Source: Paralichthys olivaceus (lineage: Eukaryota > Chordata > Actinopteri > Pleuronectiformes > Paralichthyidae). From it: 64,000 nucleotides of DNA. Under the pieces are notes generated by a model. It saw only the letters and a program-made list of their open reading frames with translations. It was not told where the DNA came from and ran no database searches. This document shows positions 1 to 54,026 of this stretch, piece after piece. Numbering within the stretch: the stretch's first letter is position 1; every line of letters starts with the position of its first letter. The position numbers and the translations under genes were made by a program. The stretch is taken from assembly GCF_024713975.1 (NCBI RefSeq), contig NC_091110.1, forward strand, positions 2,925,001 through 2,989,000, read 5' to 3'.

Positions 1-2187
1 ATTTTTTAATATATAAATGACACTTGTGGGTAATGCTGTGTGATGGATGCATTGGCACAAGAGGAGTGCACGTTCATCGTTCCCAAAGATTTTTTGCCCC
101 ATAGTTACCATAACTGACTAATCAGCTGATATAGATTCTATAGATCTGTGAACTTAGAACTTAGATCTTTAGTATAATACAGGTTGACCTAACAGAACCG
201 GACCATCCCAGTGCAAACACAAGTTTTTAGCTGACAGGTATCTGTGTGGTATAATTAACACTGTATAACAGTTAGCCTTTTATGTAAAGCCTCTTTTAAT
301 CCTTTTAAAAATATGGTTCTGTTCAATTTTAACATCACCGTTATATCAGAATTGAATAATCCTTCAGTTTGTGGTGATACAACAAGGTCTCTCACATTCT
401 GACAGAGTGAAGTGATTATTTTTGAATTCGATTTTTTTCCCAGGCACTGTTCTTTCTATAGTACTCACTGAGCAGCAGCAGCGGAAGTGTATCGCTGCAT
501 TTTCCCTATTAATGACATCCCTGCTGTGGCCAAAATCAATCTGTCACCTCGATGTCAGTGTCAGAGAGTTTGGCTGCTTCTTTTCATCGCTTGATGATTG
601 ATTTATAGTTGAGTGTGGGTGTGTACAAGGCAGACTTCGAGGCAGATTCACGTGCACACATTTCCAGGTGGAGTGTGATTTTCGGCTTTTGTGCGCACGT
701 GCACTTTTAGTGTGATCACTGCAAACTGTTTTAGAAATGAGGCCCCTGATAACTAACAGCTACAAAAACAGTCTCGCTAAAATTGTGTAAAAAAGATAAA
801 CCAGCAGTGGTATCACGTTCATGTGTTTGCAGTCTAGCATAGAAGAACAACAAACTTCCGTCATTTAAACACACTAATCATTTTATGACATCTCTGCAGT
901 GTGTTTGAGAGTATCAGGTTAATCCAGTTACTGATGATTATCAGCTTACTGACTGTAAACCTCAACAGGTTGTACTTGACCTACCAAGATCAAGGTTTGA
1001 AGTTCTAGATACGTTTGACACACCTGGCTTAGACTCTCTAGAAATGTCCCAGATGTTTGCATACACGAGTCTTACTGAGGTTGAATTCAAAAGAGCTTAA
1101 GTAATAAGGTCATTTGTGACTTGAACAAAGTTATTGCTGGAAGTCAAAAATTCAAGACATCTTCAGTCTGTGGTTAACTATGAGAGAAAAACCTGACGTG
1201 TTCCATTTACAACAAGTAGATTAGAATGTGAGACAGAAATTCTCAGAAACCACTTTTAGTTTCCATATGACACAGTGTATACCTAAATGTGAGCCCTGTG
1301 GGCCGGGGGGGGGGGCCTTACCCACCTTAGAAAAACAGCTGCAGGTTTTACTGCATATTTTGGAGATGAGTGAAGCTACACCTACCAAGACCCCACTTAA
1401 CCATTTGCAGTGTGTTACTGTTATTTCATTTCAATTATGTCATCTTTATTTATCCTTCTACACTGAAGAGGTTTATAAATATGTCTTTAAAAAGTGCCAT
1501 ATAAAAGTTATTTTTATCTTGTAAAGTACAATAACCAAATGTTCCTTTGATTGAATTGGTAGCTCTATCAGCAGGGGTATCCATTACAGGTGCAGATGCC
1601 TTTCCTCGATCAAGCCATTAGCTTCACTTCAGATCTCAGTCCTGTTTGTATCCTAAAATGATTTTTAACAAACAGCTGTTGCTTTTGCGACTTAAATGCT
1701 AATGAGGTTTTGTGGTATTTTACATGTATTCATTTTCATCTGGCACTACAACACAAAAATCACATTTCCATGTGCAGTTTGGTTCACTATATACAGTATT
1801 TACATTTGAAATATCTAGTGCATCTTCATTTCTTAGAAGATTCACAGTGTTAGTCATTCTTGTTGTACTCGCGGCTTTTAAAACATGTATGTGCAAACAA
1901 CGAATGTACGGAATGTCTATTTGTGTAACCTCTGCCCTACTAAATTTTGGACAGGTATCTGTTCAGACTGATAACTCATTTTTATCTTTTCAGACCCCTC
2001 AGGAAGAAAGTGGGTGGTGGCTAAAGGGTAAAAGGAAACACATGTGGTGCAGGGGGTTTGGGACTGGACATCATTGGGACAGCACTGGACCTGTTTTGCA
2101 TATGTGTACAATCATGCCAATGAAAACAAATTCAAGATTAAAAGCATAAATAATGCAAATATGCCGATACACAGTGATGTACAATAC
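1..2187 (-). other. ogdh: ogdh intron after the first coding exon; no exon seen
   Basis: This stretch lies downstream (minus strand) of the ogdh exon ending at 2188. I looked for the next ogdh exon, which in the family begins with a tryptophan-rich segment following the conserved exon just upstream, and did not find one. It presumably lies beyond the left edge. A G-homopolymer occurs near 1306-1316. The rest is AT-rich with no recognisable coding or repeat structure. Confidence 0.6.
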
Positions 2188-2421
2188 CTTGTGCACATTT
2201 CCGGGATTCTCCAGCCACGCATAGTACATCTCCTCCACATAGTTTGAGCTCGTGCCATTAAGAAAGGGCTCAGCAGTCACAGATGTGTTCAAACACCTTG
2301 CAAGCTGAAACGTCCTTAAACTCCTTTCGACCACCAACAGTCTGGACTGTGATATGCTCTGTGCCGTCTGAGCAGCCGTGAAAGGCCGAAGCCTTGCCAC
2401 CGTAGTCCTTAAGCGGTGCAT
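2188..2421 (-). CDS. ogdh: 2-oxoglutarate dehydrogenase E1, first coding exon (partial gene)
   Basis: This exon encodes residues 1-78 of the E1 subunit of the mitochondrial 2-oxoglutarate dehydrogenase complex (TCA cycle, thiamine diphosphate-dependent). The first ~40 residues are rich in Arg, Ser, Thr and Ala with few acidic residues, as in a mitochondrial presequence. They are followed by the family segment [17 protein letters not shown], which separates OGDH from OGDHL (the latter usually has a different stretch here). The exon ends after AAG with a GT donor at 2187-2186 in phase 0. The ATG at 2421 matches the start of vertebrate OGDH. The remaining exons lie outside the window to the left. 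I cannot tell which teleost duplicate (ogdha or ogdhb) this is. Confidence 0.9.
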
Positions 2422-2600
2422 GGCTGCCGGTCAGCCACAGCTCCTCTCCCAAACCACTTCCCGAAAGAAGAATGCAGCAGCACTGTCCCAGAGAAAGACC
2501 CTCCAGGCTCCTCAGCAGCTGCCAATCTGTCTCCTTCTGAACCGGTGAGGCGGGTTTCTGCGCAGATCCTCTCTCTTCTGTTGACAGACCCTGGATCCTG
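2422..2600 (-). other. ogdh: 5' UTR part of the ogdh first coding exon (extent uncertain)
   Basis: The sequence upstream of the ATG must contain the acceptor joining the non-coding first exon. On the minus strand two AGs preceded by usable pyrimidine tracts are candidates, one near 2597 (…TACTCAACAG) and one near 2459 (…TTCTTTCGGGAAG). I cannot choose between them from sequence alone. Confidence 0.35.
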
Positions 2601-3288
2601 TTGAGTACACGTGTCAAAAAGGTCAGAAATCAGAAACTTTCTACTTTATCAACAAAATAGATTATCTCAAGTCCATATTGAGTGGTCATTAAGTATTTAT
2701 ATAAAACTATAAAAGTGCTGTATGAATACATTTCATTAATTTAATTCATAGTGTGGATGTTTCCTGTCAATTATTTTGCTTCCTCGCTGCACCAGAGAGC
2801 AGGCTGCGATGCATGTGATGCAGTAACCACCGCAACAGAGAAGGACAGAAACAATACACGGTGACTGCCTGCGGCATTTCGCAAAAACATTTTCAGCAAC
2901 TATGCAAATGTGATAACAGGACTTAACACCAGAGACAGTTAAAACAAGCCAACTTTAGCCCGGCTGCAACATCACAATAACATGAGATCTGCTGCTGCCT
3001 CAGGTAGCTTTGGCTGACTCATGCTACGCACTAAACAACAACAACACAATATCAGAACAAACATCATACTGCCAGCAAGGCTGTCTGAGTACTTCACAAC
3101 TTTCAAATAAAACAACACGAACCAATGCCCTCATCGTCAGAGACAGCTAAGTAACTGGGACATCACAATAAAATGGAAACAGTACAATACTAATTCGGTT
3201 TTTAGGTGTGGGGGGGAAATAATCACAATGCTATATATGGTGGGGGGTTTGCACCGAGGGCCTAAAAGAAGTTTAAACTGGCCAAGAA

Positions 3289-3311
3289 ACACACACACAC
3301 ACACACACACC
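3289..3311. repeat. (CA)n microsatellite
   Basis: Uninterrupted AC dinucleotides in ogdh intron 1. No coding role is visible. Confidence 0.9.
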
Positions 3312-3479
3312 AATGCTTACAATCCTGACTTCTTCCCACAGCTTCCGGCTCTGCAAATGCATGACAACCATAACAGCACCGTCTCGTCTGTCCCTCCCTC
3401 TCTCCCTCTCTCTCTTTATTATCATCACCATCTGTAAACATACATGTCTCATTAATGCATGTTAATGCATGTTACTAAC

Positions 3480-4023
3480 TAAACTTCTTCCCCAGAGTTT
3501 CTGTGCTCTCTCGTCCAGCAGGTTCTCATGGATCATGGCTGCTCCCAGGTCATGGATCGTGGTTGCCACTACTGCCATGGCCCTGCCTGACATCCACCAC
3601 TACTGTTATTATTATTATTAGTCCTAATTCTATGACATTAATATTAACTTGTATATTATTGTAGCATTGTTATAACCCCACCACTATATATATATAACCA
3701 CTGCTACTGTAATCATTGTCTTTCATTGTAATTGTACAATATGTTTCGGTTGCTTTGTTCTGTACACGTGACATCCATTGCACGTCTGTCCGTCCTGGGA
3801 CAGGGATCCCTCCTCTGTGCTCTCCCTGAGGTCTCGTCCACCTTCTTTTCCCTGTTAAAAGGGTTTTTTTTTTTGTGGCCAAATTTTTCCTCACTTGAAC
3901 CGAGGGTCTTAGGACAGAGGGTGTCACTCCCTGTACAGATTGTAAAGCCCTCTGAGGCAAAATGTGTTTTGTGAATTTGGGCTATACAAAACAAATTTTG
4001 ATTTGATCTGATTTGATTTGATT
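3480..4023 (+). repeat. Fish interspersed repeat (SINE/non-LTR type 3' end)
   Basis: The stretch holds phrases typical of a very common teleost dispersed repeat: a block ending in TTCCCTGTTAAAAGGGTTTTT, then CTGTACAGATTGTAAAGCCC, then GGGCTATACAAAACAAATTTTGA and a short tandem tail of GATTTGATTT units at 3996-4023. The oligomeric tail is the usual 3' end of such elements. No intact ORF is seen. The family name is not assigned from sequence alone. Confidence 0.6.
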
Positions 4024-4815
4024 CAAGCTGGGTGTTCATTAATGTATTTGCCGAAAGCTATTGTAACTCCTCTTATGAGGTATCCAAAAGCCTTAATGGG
4101 CCTAACTACAAAAATGGGATAAAATCTTCTAATAATTTGTTAAAGGATTGATTAGAGAAAGTACATGAAAATACTGCAATGTACACATTAGCAGTGTTGT
4201 AAATGAAGTCATACTTCTGTAATATTTTCATCTGAAAGTAGTCCAAAGGTGTAAAATCTCATAAATTACAATATAGAACATACAATTCAATTCCATTAAC
4301 AAGTTTATGGTGAATGCTGCATGTCTGAAAGCAGCTTTACACTATCGGACCTGTCGAGTGTTTGAATCAGCAGTTGTGTTGGTACTTGGTTCCTTTACTT
4401 AAACAAAACTATAATATCACATAGTAAAAATAGTTTTCTTGTAAAGAAACTGAAACTATATTTTAAAACTATGCTTCAGTCATTGTTACCAACACGTTAT
4501 CAGTCAATCAACTAGTAAACGAAACAACAAATTGTTGAAACCATAGAATACTCCTGCCTTTTGAAATAGTGGCATATCAGCTGTGGGTCAGCAGGGGCCC
4601 CAACCACAAATCTGAACCCAGGGCCCCAAAAGAGTTGCTTCCAGCCATGGCCATAGGCATTGTGTCTCCACCTCAGATCCAAGCGTTGAGCCTGAGGGAG
4701 TTCAAGCACTGATCCACACGCACCCAGCATGTTTGAACTGCAGCCTCACGACAGATACGAGTTGAGTTAGATCTTGTTCCGCTTCAGTTTCAGTGAAGTT
4801 TGAGTGACTCGTTAC

Positions 4816-4980
4816 CTTCGCCGCAGACGTGTCCTCCTCTGTCCTCTCTGTCCCCCTCTGTCCTCCTCTGTCCCTGTGAATGAGAAACAGACTCTGCAGC
4901 ACCGTCCCGGCCGGGGCGCGCGAGCGGGATGCGGTGCGAGCACGCGGGGGCTGAGCTGGGTCGCGCGCTCCCCCCGGGGG
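4816..4980 (-). other. ogdh: Probable non-coding first exon of ogdh
   Basis: On the minus strand the GC-rich sequence ends CTGCGGCGAAG followed by GTAACG, an acceptable splice donor at 4815-4814. It lies 2.4 kb upstream of the coding exon and inside the CpG-rich block. An alternative donor, CACCAGC then GTGAGTAG, lies higher up near 4997. Which one is used cannot be settled here, nor can the transcription start. Confidence 0.35.
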
Positions 4981-5110
4981 CACTGTCTACTCACGCTGGT
5001 GCTGATATGACGTCACCACGGCGGTGACGTAGGCACGAGAGGGGGTCCGGCTGCAGCAGGAAACAGGGAAAGTTAGAAAAACGAATGTGGTTGACCATGC
5101 AGCGCCATCG
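4860..5110 (-). promoter_or_regulatory. ogdh: CpG-rich ogdh promoter with two CRE-like sites
   Basis: A GC- and CpG-rich island stands out in otherwise AT-rich DNA. It contains a perfect palindromic cAMP-response element TGACGTCA at 5008-5015 and a second half-palindromic TGACGTAG at 5025-5032. The position, about 2.5 kb upstream of the ogdh start codon, fits a housekeeping-type promoter. CREB/ATF binding is inferred from the motif only. Confidence 0.55.
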
Positions 5111-7919
5111 TGACGCTTTGAGACGAATCGCTGCAAACTGTTGTATCTAAAGAAACAATAATAAATAGTCTCAACGTAATAATAGTGCAACGTTTATTTA
5201 TGTGGCACGTTCAACACACAAAAACACATGGAAGTGCTTTTCAAAACAGCTGAGAGGTAAATACAAATGAACCTGTCAGCACTGTGCTTTTCATTCCATT
5301 CATGTAAAAGAACACAAAGATATTTCAGTGTCCCACAATGCATGGAGGGCTTCATGTCCCAGGGTGAATGGTGATTTATTTGTCGAATGTGATTTATTGT
5401 TATGTCATAAGAAATGTAGCAAAAGTTTTACAGAAGTAGCCTAAACATGTGAAATCTGTGGGAGATATTTAATTCAATGCGGAACTTTTAAATTGTCCTC
5501 GTGCAAAATCCTAGAGTAGCACCCTTCATTGGCTGCTTTCACATTTCTCACTCAAAGAGGCCGGAGCATCTCCATATCCTGCTGGCAGTCCTTTTTATGT
5601 TAATGCATGTTAATGCTATTTAGTGTTTTAACAACACACATCTACTGGTGATGCTAATGAACTCTTTTCTCACAGGCAGAGAAACATTAACATACACTTC
5701 AGGACTCACCCATATTAGTTTCACTCACAGTGTTTGACCTGTGGAGTCGGTGAGTTTGGATCTCTCAGCAGTTGTTTTGTTGCTTAGTTCCTTCTTTTAA
5801 ACAAAAGTAGAAAATCAGAGTGTAAAAATTAATACACATGTAGTTCCATTTAAATCAAGTCAAAATAACAAAGCACTACAGTATTAGTAAAATGTAATTG
5901 TGCCCGCTGGAGTTTTCTTGTTTACAAACCAAAGTGTTTCTCACCAGACTCACTGAGTCGAGGCTGAGGAATGTGCTGACTACACTTCCTCATAAAATGA
6001 AACTAATGCATTACAATTTGAACTCTTGAGTCAGTGTTCGATAGCCATTTGTTTCTCCTGTGAATTGTGTCGGCACATTGCTCCCCTTCTTTGAGAATTA
6101 ATGCAAACAAATGTAGATCAGTGAAACTGTGTAGAACTATGATGGCAGAATGTGCATCATAGTACACATATAATAAAAACAAAATAAGGGCCCCATAAAT
6201 CATGCTTTATATTGTCAACCACACATTGTATCTTTGAATATCTTGTTTTATTATTTGACGATTACAAGCAACTCATAAACCCATAAATAGCATTTTGATC
6301 TTGTAGCTAGTGCAGAAGGAGCCAGTTTAACTGCTTTATAAACTGCTGAACAGTGGTGCAGTGCACATTTAAGAAAAGGTCATAATGCATTTTATAAGCT
6401 TACATAAGTATCAGTGCAAACTATTAGTATTACAGTTGCATCAATTTGTGAACAGCATATTACCATTGCAGTGGCCCAAAGTGGAGCTTGTTTTAATTCT
6501 GTTATTAACGGTTACGTATAGCAAATCATTTTATTTAGATAGTTTAGTTTTTTTCCTGCTTTAACGATATAAATCTAATCAGAAAAAATAACCAATAACT
6601 GCAGCTGTCAAGTAAATGTAGTGAAGAAGAACAACATTAAAATTGTAAAAAAGTACAGCACCTGCTCTCATGAGGTGCAGTTAGTGTTAAAAACGATAGC
6701 ATATTGAGGAAATGCTTACAAGTATCATAATACAAATAACTCAGAATTATTTTAATTTGATTTATTGTTATAATTTTATGACAGTAATTTAAAAGCAACA
6801 GGCTCAAAATACCCTTTAACTCTCAAGGCCACGATTCAGTCTATCTGATCTCCTGAGGTTTTCTAAGGTAACAGATGATTTGTAAACTATGTACTTTTAC
6901 AGCAGGTACATAGCCTCCTCTTTGTTGGACTTTATCCATGGCAATAAATGTCAGCCTCTGTCTTGATACTGATTATGTGAAGGTCCAGTGAATAATTTTC
7001 TTGCCCTGACAGTTGTTGAGGTAGTATACAGATCCTTTACTCAAGTAAAAGGAACAATACATTAATGTGAATACATGTTCTTTTAAAAGTAAAAGTCCTT
7101 TATGAGTGAATATGAGTGCTAGGTCATTGATGCTTCAGCTGCATTTTGTAGCTGCTTGAGGTGCAGTTGCATTTATTTACTATATAAACAATAAACTAGT
7201 AAAGTGCAGTGGCTCCAAGCTAGGGGTCGCAGCCCTCCATAGGGATACCAGATATCATTTAAGAGTTGTGAGATCATTATTCTGGTAAGAAAATATTAAC
7301 CTCCGACACAAACATTAAAATCTCAAAACAAATGCTTCTAGCTATATGATAAAATCACTAAATTAATATTATCAAAGTTAATGATTTGCCACTGATTCCC
7401 TGTATCGATCCCTCATATACCTGAGCTGCTTCTGCTCACTTGGATTAAAATGGAGGCCACACTGTAACGCATTCCTGTATAGTCAGGAAATGCCTGCACA
7501 GCATGTTGCTGTAGAATGGCAAAGCATCATGGGAAAAAAAAATCACTGGCAGATGAATTCTAATGCCAGTTGAACCCTTTATCTGACCTTGGAGAGAAGG
7601 AAGTTTGGAATGAGATCGGCTCTATTCTCACAGTGGTGTACAGATGTTATGTGTGAGGAAGGTCAAAAATTCCTCAACACTAATGTGCATAGTAATAAAT
7701 ATAATCTGTTTGCACATGATATTATTATCTGACGACTTTTTGTTTAAAGCTGCTTATAACATTTTTAGATAAACATTACATTGGAATTGTGAGGTGAGAA
7801 TTTTAAACAGCACAACATTTTTTGTGAAGAATTATGTATTTTGTTAGCGACTCTAATACAATATCAGTCTCTCTCTTTGCCCTCACCATGAATATGGTAG
7901 TAAAAGCTGCAGCTCTTTA
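5111..7919. other. Intergenic, nothing recognised
   Basis: AT-rich sequence between the ogdh promoter and a decayed retroelement. Short ORFs here have no family resemblance and no splice context. No repeat that I can name was seen. Confidence 0.5.
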
Positions 7920-8970
7920 ACCAGGTCTTGCTTGCAGCTGCCCCCTATCAGAGCCTACACGGATGACCTCACAGTCACCACATCCTCTGTACCAGGCAGC
8001 AGGTGGATACTTCAAGGACTTATCAAGTGGGTAAGTACGTGCTTCAAGCCTGCCAAATCCAGGTCACTTGTTCTGAAGACGGGCAGAGTCTCTGATGAGT
8101 TCCACTTTGTCCTGGATGGCACCACAATACCATCCATCATTGAGAAGCCAGTCAAGAGTTTGGGAAAACTCTTTGACCAAAGCCTCAGAGATGTGGCAGC
8201 CATCCAGACATTCATCAGGGAGCTAGAGGACTGGCTCAATAGAGCAGACAGGTCAGGACTGCCAGGGAAGTTCAAGTCCTGGATATACCATCATGGCAAC
8301 CTACCCCACAATCTCTGGCCCTTGTTGATTTATGATACATCTATTACATCAGTAGAGGCAAAGGAGAGGAAGATCAGCGGATACCTGGTTTACTACGCAG
8401 CCTAAGCAGTGCAGTTTAGGAGGAATAACATCCTGCAGCTTCCCTTCAACAGGAAGAGTTCAAGGTCTGCCAGACTAAAGAGGCACTTCAGTATAGTGAC
8501 TTCAAAGATCCAAAAGTTTCACCAGCCGGTACTGAAATCCGCACTGACAGGAAATGGAGTGTCGTTCTGGAGCTGGAGATGGCAGAAGCAAGGCTGTGGC
8601 ACAAGGCAGCGGTGGGGGCAGTGGCAATGAGAAGAGCATGCTTGGGAAGCTTCCCCAATGCTTCTCTACAACAAGGCCCAGGGCAAGGAGAGGCGGCTGC
8701 TTGTCCGGGAGGGAGTGAGAACAGAGTGAGGATGAGGACAGCAGGGGGCATGGACAAGATGGGAGAATGTTATGGAGCGAAAGCTTTACTGCAAGACATC
8801 AAGAGAGCAGAGCCCCAGAGATGAGATTCCTCATCCAAGCTGTGTATGACAACTTTCCCAGGCAGGCAAACCTCTGGTGAAAGGCTGAAACACCATCTCC
8901 GCTCTGGGAGAGGTCACTCGAGCACATCCTGAGCAGCTGCCCGAAGGCCCTGGGAGATGATATTTAATTT
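7920..8970 (+). pseudogene. Degenerate non-LTR retrotransposon reverse transcriptase
   Basis: The frame open at 7932-8405 encodes RAYTDDLTVTTSSVPGSRW, a YxDD-type reverse transcriptase active site with Thr at the second position, followed by FKPAKSRSLVLK, KPVKSLGKLFD and SGLPGKFKSWIYHHG. Related peptide fragments continue in shifted frames downstream, for example RFLIQAVYDNFP near 8822-8860 and LEHILSSCPKALGDD near 8919-8963. Stops and frame changes break it, so it is dead. The family looks like a fish LINE whose clade I cannot assign. A second fragment of the same kind of protein lies at 40220-40480. Confidence 0.75.
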
Positions 8971-10900
8971 ACACAAGACTGTTCCGTGGCTGTGAGCGGA
9001 GATAAGAAGGGAGTGAGTGTGCTCTCTCGCATTTTATTTGGTTCACACACAAATCAAATTGTAATATTTATCAGACTTGGAATGTATCATTAAACATCAT
9101 CATCAGTATAATGAATACATTGAAAAGCTACTCTACTGCCTCCTGATCACTCTCCTGAACTGAAGCTCTCTGAGAGCACTTCATGTAGAGGCTGCTGTTG
9201 CTGTGAAGATACATGCTAATTAACTGGACATTATTATTTGCCAAAAGGGGACAATGACTCGAAGAGTAATCTTATTAAAGCACTGATATTATTAAGTTTA
9301 AGACTGCACAGGAGGACTGTTAGCTTTGGCTTCATGTCCTTTGGGGGAGTTTCAATGATACAAATGCAAAAAATAAAACTCAGCCTGCAGAGTGTCTGAA
9401 TGATAATAATGCAATAACTGTAGATCGTAATCATCATCCAGCCCTTGTTCCTGTAGTTTGAATGTTCTCACTGTGAGAAAACAAATTGCCAAATGAATGA
9501 AGTCAAACTCCTGAATGCAAAGAAATAAAATTGTTTTAAAAAAAGTTGAACCCGACATTGAATCATCAGCACATTCAGTTGATATTAGCTCACATTTCAT
9601 TGTTTTATTTGTTTGTCTGAGTGTTTCACTGTTATATTTAAGTTTCACCTTTCTGTACACTTATATATACCCAATTATATCTCATGACAATTTTTCCAAC
9701 GTAAAGCACCTCTTGACTTTACTCTGACAGAGACCGTTTAAATAAAGTTTATTTTATTATACAAACCACTGAACCAATGCATGCTAAACGTTTCACCACA
9801 TTAACATCATTACCAGGCGAGCAGCATTTCAGTGTAAAGGATGATCACTTCATATGGCCATAAACATTTAAAAAGTGTGGCAGTGGTGGGGGAAGAAAGA
9901 AAAAGAAATACATTTTATTGCACTATACTTTTTCTTGATCATTAAACATTAGAAATATTAGAAATATCTAAGCTCTATCTAAAACAGAACAAAATGTAAA
10001 CTGATGAGGCAACGCAAAGTCAGACCCCAGACAATATAGTCTCTATTTACTCTATAGAGCATATCCAGTAAATGAAATAAAACTTTTCCAGTCAGTTGAC
10101 TTGATGAAATAACTTTTGCATATCATTTTGATTAGAATTGGTTGTAAATGTGTAGTGGATTGAGCGATTAGTTAGTGATTGAGAGCATTATCTCATCATA
10201 ACATAATATTGTAAAAATGCAAAAATGATTGAAATTCACAAACATTCTGATAATGCATTACCTTTTCAGATTATGGCTGTCATCATTCTTTTTCAAATGT
10301 GCGGTTTGTTTTCCAAATTAACGAATCAATCATCCAGTGTGCTAAATCAATCATTTCGAAATGCAGTCAAACAGTGCAGCATCATTTCATATTCAGTTTC
10401 CAGTAATGTCAAACACAGAGAAGCAGCTAATGCTCACGAGTGAGAAAGTGGACAGAGGATGTTTTTTTTTCCCAAAAAGCATTTGTAAAATGTAGATGTC
10501 ATCAACACTGATTAAAATGAATTAACTGACGACCTGCCTGCAACAGTTTGTCAATCTTTTTCTGTTCCCACTCTTTATAAGACTCAAGGCCGCACTCTCA
10601 CACACAGCTCAATGCAGAACTCAGCACTGCTCGCATCTGTATTTTGAACCCTGCGGTTCAATCAAGCAATTCTCTGTTGTTTTATGTTGGCGCCCTCTTG
10701 AGGAGAGGTTCATGCACATCACAAGAGTCGGAATGGAGATCTGAGGGACACCTGAGGTTTTTCTCTGGGATTTTGGAGGATGTGAAGAACCTGGAAAGAT
10801 TTTACTTAACAGAAATGGATATCGTTTTTCGTCACATGACAGTTTACTATAAAAACACTGATTATAGTCATGTTAGGGATCATGTATGGGTTGATACATT
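8971..10900. other. Intergenic, nothing recognised
   Basis: AT-rich DNA between the retroelement remnant and the presumed camk2b 3' UTR. No family-level coding similarity or clear repeat was noticed. Confidence 0.5.
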
Positions 10901-10910
10901 CTTTTTTTAA

Positions 10911-12908
10911 TTTATTGATGACTAAATAATATATTATACATTTTCTAAAACTTCTCTTGGATGACAGGACTGAAAGAAGCTTCCAGTTAAAATAACTAAA
11001 CCAATAAATTACAGATTTTCTTTTGTTCTAATCCAAACAATTATTATAAAACAATCATTTTGAGGCTTTGCTTTCTGTGTCAGGTCAAATGTTTGACAAA
11101 TCAGTTTTTCTAAAACCCTGCATACACGCATCACAAAGCATCCCCTTCAAATTAAAAGGTGCATTTTAAAATGCTGAAAATAAACAACTAACACCCTGAT
11201 GTGAAGCCTCACAGGGCCGTTTTGATTGTGAAAGGTAAAAACTATGATCCTGGGTTTGGTCTCTCATAAAATCTGATCTGGACCCAGCAATTTCTCTAAA
11301 AGGCATATTCTGTTATCATCCCCACCTGCATCCTTATATCCTACACTATGATATGAACACAAAAATACAATAGTTTATGCACTTACAAAGCCCAGAAACG
11401 AGAGGCAATAGACTATAGCTCACCAGCAGTTCAGTCCAAAAGGAGAAAAATCAACAAAATGCACGATAACACCCAACTCACCAATGCATTAACTTGGAAT
11501 ATCATGCAATTAAATACCATCTACAGCATAGTTGTAGTTAAGTCACCACGAAGAAACTGGAAATTTACATAAACAGCAGTGATCCTAGAAGTTCAACCAT
11601 TGTCATAATTTCAGCAGTTAACTTGCAATGTTCAGTACACAGAGAATCGGTTAAGAGCAACAGTAATATCTTAGCATGCTGCATGGTTTTCACTGTCTCA
11701 CAGAGATGCTCAGAGGGGCCCGGTGAACACAGAGGAGTGGGTTTGGGGTCCACTACACTGCAGAGCAAAGAGAGAAAAAAAAAACTCTGTTGAATAACAA
11801 AACGGATAATTAAATACACCCACTGGTCTCTCTCTGTGAGACACGTGGCTTGTTCATTTCACACAGGCAGCCCTAGTCGTGCAGAAAAACAGCCACTGGT
11901 AATAAGAATAACTGGTAGGAGTCATGCTCATCATAAAAAAGAAGACAATAACAGGAGGAACGGTTTAGAGTGACTCATAAATACACTGTACAGTTGCAAG
12001 AGCACAACAATAGACTGCAGCCATAGTAATACTAGAGGGAGGGAATAATAACTTTATGTTTGAGAGGAGATCTTGAACGGGAGGGCGACACATTGGAGCA
12101 CAGAACACAGGAGGTGTTGTCCAGGTGTGTTGCAGTGTCAGACTGCAGCCACATACAGGCCGACAGAAGACAAGATGTGGGCCGCACAGTTTCCTTCAGC
12201 AGCGGATTGATCTGCCCTCTGCTGTGCTGTAGGTTGCAGGGATGGGAGCATCGTTGTCGGCGTCTGTTGTCGAGGTTGTAGGGAGACAGAGGGAGAAGAG
12301 CGAGGTGGGTGTGCAGAGTGCAGGAGGACGGCCACCATCCCATAATCAGACTCCTTAAACTCAACCTCCACCCACTTCTCCGTCTCTCTTGCCGCTGACT
12401 CTCTCTTTCTCTCTTAGATTATCCACTCATTCCTTGTCCACCCCTCTCGACCTCCTCGTCAGTCTCACGTGCCTGGAAGAAGAAAGAGACAGTTTGTTTT
12501 TTGTTTACTTTTCATGTCATTTATCAAGGTCCCGCCCATACAAACGCACGACCAATCACGAGTCAGTCTCAGCTGTCCATCATGACATTTTTATATCATA
12601 AATATCTAATGAAAAATGAACTTACTGGAGAAATGAACATTTGAACATACACATTTGACAGAAACCATTTTTTGAGTTCCTGTCAAAATTGACGTGTACT
12701 TTGACATTTTAGATTGGTCCTTGTCTCATCCACTAACATGGAGGAGGCAGGGTTTATGACCTATGCTGCAGCCAGACACCAGGTCGCAATCAAGACGATT
12801 TGTCCATCTTTATATACAGGCTATGGTTCAGGCAATATAATACATGTATCTGTGTGCATGTGAATGTGTGTGTGCACTGTGTGAGCTGGGATTGTTGTGT
12901 CTTGTACC
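10911..12908 (-). other. camk2b: Probable camk2b 3' UTR and downstream flank
   Basis: This region follows the camk2b stop codon. The first AATAAA hexamer I could find on the minus strand lies near 10911-10916, about 2 kb downstream, which would give a long 3' UTR as is usual for CaMKII genes. The block at 12060-12480 is GC-richer than its surroundings and could be transcribed. Part of a dispersed repeat is embedded at about 12700-12840. The extent is inferred and may include spacer. Confidence 0.35.
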
Positions 12909-53833
<40,925 letters not shown>

Positions 53834-53962
53834 GATGCCTCCTCCTCGGACGGGTGCTGGTGCCGAGTCCAAAATGCGCGGTGCGTCGCTGCGGACGGGG
53901 AGGACCTCGGGCTCAGTCTCCGCCCACCTCAGACCTCCGGGCGGCTGAGTGGTTCAGCTGCA

Positions 53963-53967
<5 letters not shown>
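53834..53967 (-). promoter_or_regulatory. camk2b: camk2b 5' UTR / proximal promoter, GC-rich
   Basis: GC- and CpG-rich sequence directly upstream of the start codon. No TATA box is apparent. The transcription start cannot be placed. It is bounded upstream by a CA tract. Confidence 0.5.

Positions 53968-54024
<57 letters not shown>
53968..54024. repeat. (CA)n microsatellite upstream of camk2b
   Basis: About 28 uninterrupted CA units beginning 135 nt upstream of the camk2b ATG and running into a minisatellite. Confidence 0.95.

Positions 54025-54026
<2 letters not shown>

Noticed and set aside
2270..2617. 115-codon open frame overlapping the first ogdh coding exon
   Set aside because: It is in a different frame from the OGDH peptide and probably reads the 5' UTR.
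12138..12371. Possible alternative C-terminal coding exon of camk2b
   Set aside because: It lies beyond the stop in the likely 3' UTR and matches no known CaMKII C-terminus.
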